This document shows, piece after piece, positions 41,401 to 44,137 of a stretch of DNA of 44,137 nucleotides. The position numbers and the translations under genes were made by a program. The notes below the pieces were generated by a model, which was not told where the DNA came from, searched no databases, and saw only the letters and a program-made list of their open reading frames with translations. This DNA comes from an uncultured Phycisphaerales bacterium (GTDB lineage: Bacteria > Planctomycetota > Phycisphaerae > WQYP01). The DNA lies in contig CAIMWO010000066.1 of NCBI GenBank assembly GCA_903845195.1, forward strand, positions 1-44,137, read 5' to 3'. Positions within the stretch are counted from its first letter, which is position 1. Every line of letters begins with the position of its first letter.

Positions 41401-44137
41401 CAACGGTACCCTGACCCTTAACGGCGGCGGCACGGTCATCCTTTCCGGTGCGAATACCTACGCAGTCACTGCCGCCGCAGTCACCCCGACCATTGTCACC
41501 AACAGCACCACCCTGATCGTCTCCTCCCTCGGCAATATCGGCGCTGTCTCCAGCCCCGTCGGTGGGCATTCCACCGGTGCCGCTACCCGCGATGGTGAAA
41601 TAGACATCGGCGGCGCAGGCGCCAACGGAACCCTGAAATACATCGGTACCGGCGAAACCACCAACCGCGTCATCGGCTTCGGCAACAACAACGTTTCCGG
41701 TGGCACAGGCACGATTACAATTGACCGGTCGGGTTCAGGGGCCACTCCCTTGATCTTTACCGGCAATACCGCAGGCCGATTCACTGGATCCGGCTCCAAC
41801 TACACTCTCGTCCTCAGCGGCGACAACACCACTGCCAATGAACTTCGCGGCACAATGGGTGACGGCAACTCTTTGACCTCTAGTGCGAGTACCGTCACGA
41901 AGACCGGCCCCGGCACATGGATTCTCTCCGGTGCAAACTTCTACTTCGGCAGCACCACCATCGTTGATGGCACGTTGGCCGCCGGAAATAATGTAAAGGC
42001 TTCGCTCGACCTCACTGGCAACTTCACCGCGGGGAGTGCCACACTTACTATGGCCAGCACCGCCGGGATTTCTGCCGGCGATTACATTTTTAGCAGCAAT
42101 ATCGGTTTGCGCGGCGGCCTCCCCGTTAATACCGTCGTCAACAGCACGACCCTCACATTAAGCGGTACCAGCGTAACGGCGACCGGTTCCTTCGCTTTCA
42201 CGGACAATAAAGTGGGACCTTTCGGCTTGTCTACCGACACCCATGGTAGCAACGGGACTTCCGTCCTTTCCCTCGGCAGTGCGGCCACTACCAGTGCCAT
42301 GCACCCGACCCTGATGGTCGGCAATCCCAACGTTCCCGGCAACTTTACCATCGGCGACGCCGTCCTCGTTTCCGCCGCAGGGTCCACCAGCGCCACGTAT
42401 ACCATTGGCGGCAATACTGACACGATCGGAACCTTCTCCGGCCTGATCACCGCCAACCAGAACCTCACCGTCGCCCAGGTCGCCAACACCAGCTCCAACG
42501 GCTTGGCCATCACCGGCGGCATCACCGGCAGCACGGTCATCAACACCCCAACCACCATCACCTTTGGCACCACGGCCACGGGCGCGATCAACGTCAGCAC
42601 GACCGGCATCTCCGACGGCTCCGGCGGCGGCACCACCAAGACGTCGGTTGCCGTGGCCAACGGCATCAATACCTTCTCCGCCGTCAACGGCTATACCGGC
42701 ACCACCACGATCAATGGCGGCAAGCTCATCCTGAGCGGCGCCGGTTCGATCAACAGTTCCAGTGCCATCAGCATCAACGGCACTCTTTCGGCCGCCAAAT
42801 TTATCACCAACAGTTCCACTGCAGTCACCGCTGGCATCACTTTCGGCGCGTCCGGCGGTACCCTCGGCGGCTCGGGCACGATCAGCGCCGCCGGTGGCGT
42901 GACTGCCGGTGCCAACGCCATCATCAGCCCCGGCAACAGCCCCTCCACCCAGCCCTACACCACCGGCCTGACTTTCAACTCCGGCAGTACCTATGTATGG
43001 GAACACAATGCCGGCAATACCATCGGCACGGTCGGAACGAACTATGACCAACTGATCAGCGGCGGCAGCACCATCGCCGTCAATGGCGGCACCCTCAGCC
43101 TCAGCTTTGCCAATACCACCGACTTCACCAACAGCTTCTGGGATTCCACCCGCAATTGGACGATCATTCTCGCCAGCGGCGGCACCGTCACCGGTGCGGG
43201 CACCTTTGGCAGCATTCTGCTGAGCGGCAGCTCGACCAACCTGGTCAACGCCAGCAACACAGTAAGCGGACAGGGCGCGTTCAGCGCTGCCATCACCGGC
43301 GGCAACGAGGTCTTGACCTGGACGGCATTTACCTCCATTCCGACGATCAGCCTGACAACCGCCAATAACACCCGCGTCCTGGCCAGCAGCACGCCGACGG
43401 TGTCCGGTACCTATGGCAATACCGGCGCGACGAATATGACCGGCGCTTCGATTCGCAATAACGGCGGCACCCTGACCTACACCGAGGTGAGTCCGGCCAA
43501 TACTTTCACCGTGACCGCAGGCAGCACCGGCAATGTCTTTAGTGGCACCGTGGCCACCGGCTCGGCCGCCACCGGCGTAGGCTATAGCGTTCAACTCACC
43601 GATGGCACCAACACCGCCACCGCCAGTGGCACCCTCGACGTCGTCAACCAGCGCAGCTTCAGCGTCGGCACCCCGACCATCGCTTTGGGCCGCTTCCTGG
43701 CCTCTGGCACTCCGACCGGTTCCTCGGCCATCAGCAGTTCCGGCCTGAATGCCTCCACCGCCAACGCCACCCTGGGCAGCTTCCTCGGCACCAACACCGG
43801 CAGCCTGACCCTGACCACCGGCGACTCGACCGTCTTCAATGGCGGTTCTGCCACTCAGACCGCTACCTACACCATCGGCGGCACGACTACGGTCGGTACC
43901 CTGAGCAGCGCCAGCTTCTCGGCTCCGGTGACTGCTGAACTGGGCTCGATCTCTAATGTGGTCGTGAATGTCACCGGTGATGCGGTCAATCAGCGTAGCT
44001 TTACCGCCCCGACCATCGCGTTGGGCCGCTTCCTGGCCTCCGGCACGCCGACGGGTTCCTCGGCCATCACCAGCTCGGGTCTCAATAACGTCACCGCCAA
44101 CGCCACGCTGGGCAGCTTCTCCGGCACCAACACCGGC
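38477..44137 (+). CDS. Giant secreted autotransporter-associated beta-strand repeat protein, 3' truncated
   Basis: The frame is open from ATG 38477 to the window end, at least 1887 codons; I read it through from 40742 without a stop. Residues 1-35 are a Sec signal ending TPAVQA|AFT, and a GAGGG ribosome-binding site lies upstream. The body is rich in Gly, Thr, Asn, Ser and Ala and holds PATR-type repeats (TIGR02601 style) such as SSLTKLGAGALSLQGANAYTG near 39548. Others lie near 40503, 40927, 41886 and 42691. A PGNSP element near 42932, then a YDQL strand at about 43043, mark the end of the solenoid. Two 114-residue repeats follow. This is probably a large extracellular beta-helix adhesin or surface protein. 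Its anchor (for example PEP-CTERM or an autotransporter barrel) would lie beyond the window. Confidence 0.85.
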   Translation, partial: MRKSLVRRFSQLNNKLLIAAAVAAAGLLATPAVQAAFTTFTYTTTGNWTTAGTWTKSGGTDDAGTTPNHTGDLVFFNTASASVTLNANVTVGQLKMSAAGATIANAGGFTITMDNTGGNTNDFGTSNAAINNSNSNSFSIAANIIMATDLDIGSTGSGGSSVSGDITASGTRVLNLLGSTNQVGGNAVNLTGNIGASGGNITINNIGAGATPTATFLQGFLGVKVTAVNQNSAGSALNLAGTNTNFAGAVNLQQGTLILGSATALGGNGSTTGTGGTFTISGGTTLDSSVASLVLTTINAIAMNGDFTFKGTNDLTLPGGVTLGTSASPTTRTITSTTAGKTLTLTGIVANSSGGGASSLTKLGAGALSLQGANAYTGTTTVTAGTLTVAGASGAIATSSGYVINGGTLSADNTSGNVDRLKDTDTVTLSLVGALSLTGNATTNTTETLGTWAIDNGNSILSVGSQTSRVTTLAFAGGTSFTRSNNATALVRGTALNQNATTNVSRITLATAPTGANFVGTATLSGGGTADATAALKIIPWLIGDTTTAGTGSNFVTYDTTLGLRVLLSTEQTPLVAGSTTVANPINAVAFNGSITAATGITVNSLLFNGTQALNSSGASTPVLAVNSGAVALVSNNAASVGSGWSKLLLNNGEGVITVTQNTLTINTPVDVSSSGGLTKSGGGTLVLASNNLYTGQTTLNQGTLTLSGSNASAGGTYLVGGTTLNINNAGALGASGTLTFAFAGNGSVQTINNSLVATPIVISGTIAQAWNNDFTFTGTSSLDLGSGAVTLGGTRNVTVSGSVLAVDGVIGDGSNGYGITKLGSGILGLNGSSTYSGTTNVSAGVLRLLATSLPSSGSNVNLTGGNIEITANTSLTLGTAANQIQLTGATVGFGAFGADSTLTLTSATWGTGGFNPTTAFQLGTATSDHKITLNSNLDMNAASRTITIKHGTQVATVGNPYAADAEISGNIAGSNGTLTLNGGGTVILSGANTYAVTAAAVTPTIVTNSTTLIVSSLGNIGAVSSPVGGHSTGAATRDGEIDIGGAGANGTLKYIGTGETTNRVIGFGNNNVSGGTGTITIDRSGSGATPLIFTGNTAGRFTGSGSNYTLVLSGDNTTANELRGTMGDGNSLTSSASTVTKTGPGTWILSGANFYFGSTTIVDGTLAAGNNVKASLDLTGNFTAGSATLTMASTAGISAGDYIFSSNIGLRGGLPVNTVVNSTTLTLSGTSVTATGSFAFTDNKVGPFGLSTDTHGSNGTSVLSLGSAATTSAMHPTLMVGNPNVPGNFTIGDAVLVSAAGSTSATYTIGGNTDTIGTFSGLITANQNLTVAQVANTSSNGLAITGGITGSTVINTPTTITFGTTATGAINVSTTGISDGSGGGTTKTSVAVANGINTFSAVNGYTGTTTINGGKLILSGAGSINSSSAISINGTLSAAKFITNSSTAVTAGITFGASGGTLGGSGTISAAGGVTAGANAIISPGNSPSTQPYTTGLTFNSGSTYVWEHNAGNTIGTVGTNYDQLISGGSTIAVNGGTLSLSFANTTDFTNSFWDSTRNWTIILASGGTVTGAGTFGSILLSGSSTNLVNASNTVSGQGAFSAAITGGNEVLTWTAFTSIPTISLTTANNTRVLASSTPTVSGTYGNTGATNMTGASIRNNGGTLTYTEVSPANTFTVTAGSTGNVFSGTVATGSAATGVGYSVQLTDGTNTATASGTLDVVNQRSFSVGTPTIALGRFLASGTPTGSSAISSSGLNASTANATLGSFLGTNTGSLTLTTGDSTVFNGGSATQTATYTIGGTTTVGTLSSASFSAPVTAELGSISNVVVNVTGDAVNQRSFTAPTIALGRFLASGTPTGSSAITSSGLNNVTANATLGSFSGTNTG
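43646..44137 (+). repeat. 114-residue tandem repeats near the 3' edge of the giant gene
   Basis: The block beginning NQRSF (43646) recurs at 43988, a 342-base period. Both copies contain PTIALGRFLASGTPTGSSAI and TANATLGSF...GTNTG, with mostly synonymous or single changes. The second copy is cut by the window end, so more copies may follow. Confidence 0.85.

Noticed and set aside
42158..43594. Long antisense open frame (478 codons) within the giant repeat gene
   Set aside because: It lies opposite a gene with a clear signal peptide and PATR repeats. Its Gly/Ala/Asp-rich translation is the expected mirror of Thr/Gly/Asn codons, and it has no domain.

Overview
The window is a GC-rich bacterial chromosome segment. 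It most likely comes from the Planctomycetota (a Phycisphaerae/Tepidisphaera-like lineage), with Verrucomicrobiota as the alternative. This is inferred from gene style: a system II cytochrome c maturation pair with an extended CcsA, pseudopilin clusters with giant autotransporter-associated beta-strand-repeat proteins, many mixed carbohydrate-active enzymes without SusC/SusD, and a stand-alone HNH protein. No rRNA, tRNA, CRISPR array, transposase or phage gene was seen.

Layout. (1) 1-2369: the end of a pseudopilin operon, with a truncated beta-rich pilus-associated protein and three small class III-signal (prepilin) proteins. (2) 2454-8549: an HNH protein on the minus strand, then resB-ccsA overlapping by ATGA, then an Mrp/ApbC-type P-loop ATPase. 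The block ends in a strong bidirectional terminator. (3) 8648-20268: the most distinctive region. A DeoR-family regulator gene and a fused alpha/beta 2-oxoacid-dehydrogenase-type E1 gene face right. A five-gene operon faces left: E2, E3 (lpd), a PHP-like protein, a class II aldolase/SDR fusion and a zinc-type alcohol dehydrogenase. The divergent promoter region holds a perfect 7-1-7 palindrome. I read this as one regulon for catabolism of a sugar or polyol, ending in TPP-dependent oxidative cleavage to an acyl-CoA. The substrate cannot be read from sequence. (4) 20478-21458: an AEC-type permease.

(5) 21699-37870: a carbohydrate-degradation region. It encodes a clan GH-A (GH50-like) hydrolase, a GH36 alpha-galactosidase, an M23 metallopeptidase with PKD-like domains, an exported SGNH hydrolase, an unrecognised 464-residue protein behind an IclR regulator, a GH63-like (alpha/alpha)6 hydrolase, a GH130 enzyme and a 1293-residue exported NHL/PA14/CBM9-like protein. 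(6) 37871-44137: a 600-base AT-rich promoter and leader region, then an open-ended giant secreted beta-strand-repeat protein of at least 1887 codons. It carries 114-residue repeats where the window ends.

Threads worth following: the DeoR/E1-E2-E3/aldolase regulon; an E2 whose first lipoyl-like domain has Glu where the lipoylated Lys should be; and 7-bp tandem repeats of three different sequences, two of them lying inside protein-coding linkers or N-termini and one both inside ccsA and at a stop codon.
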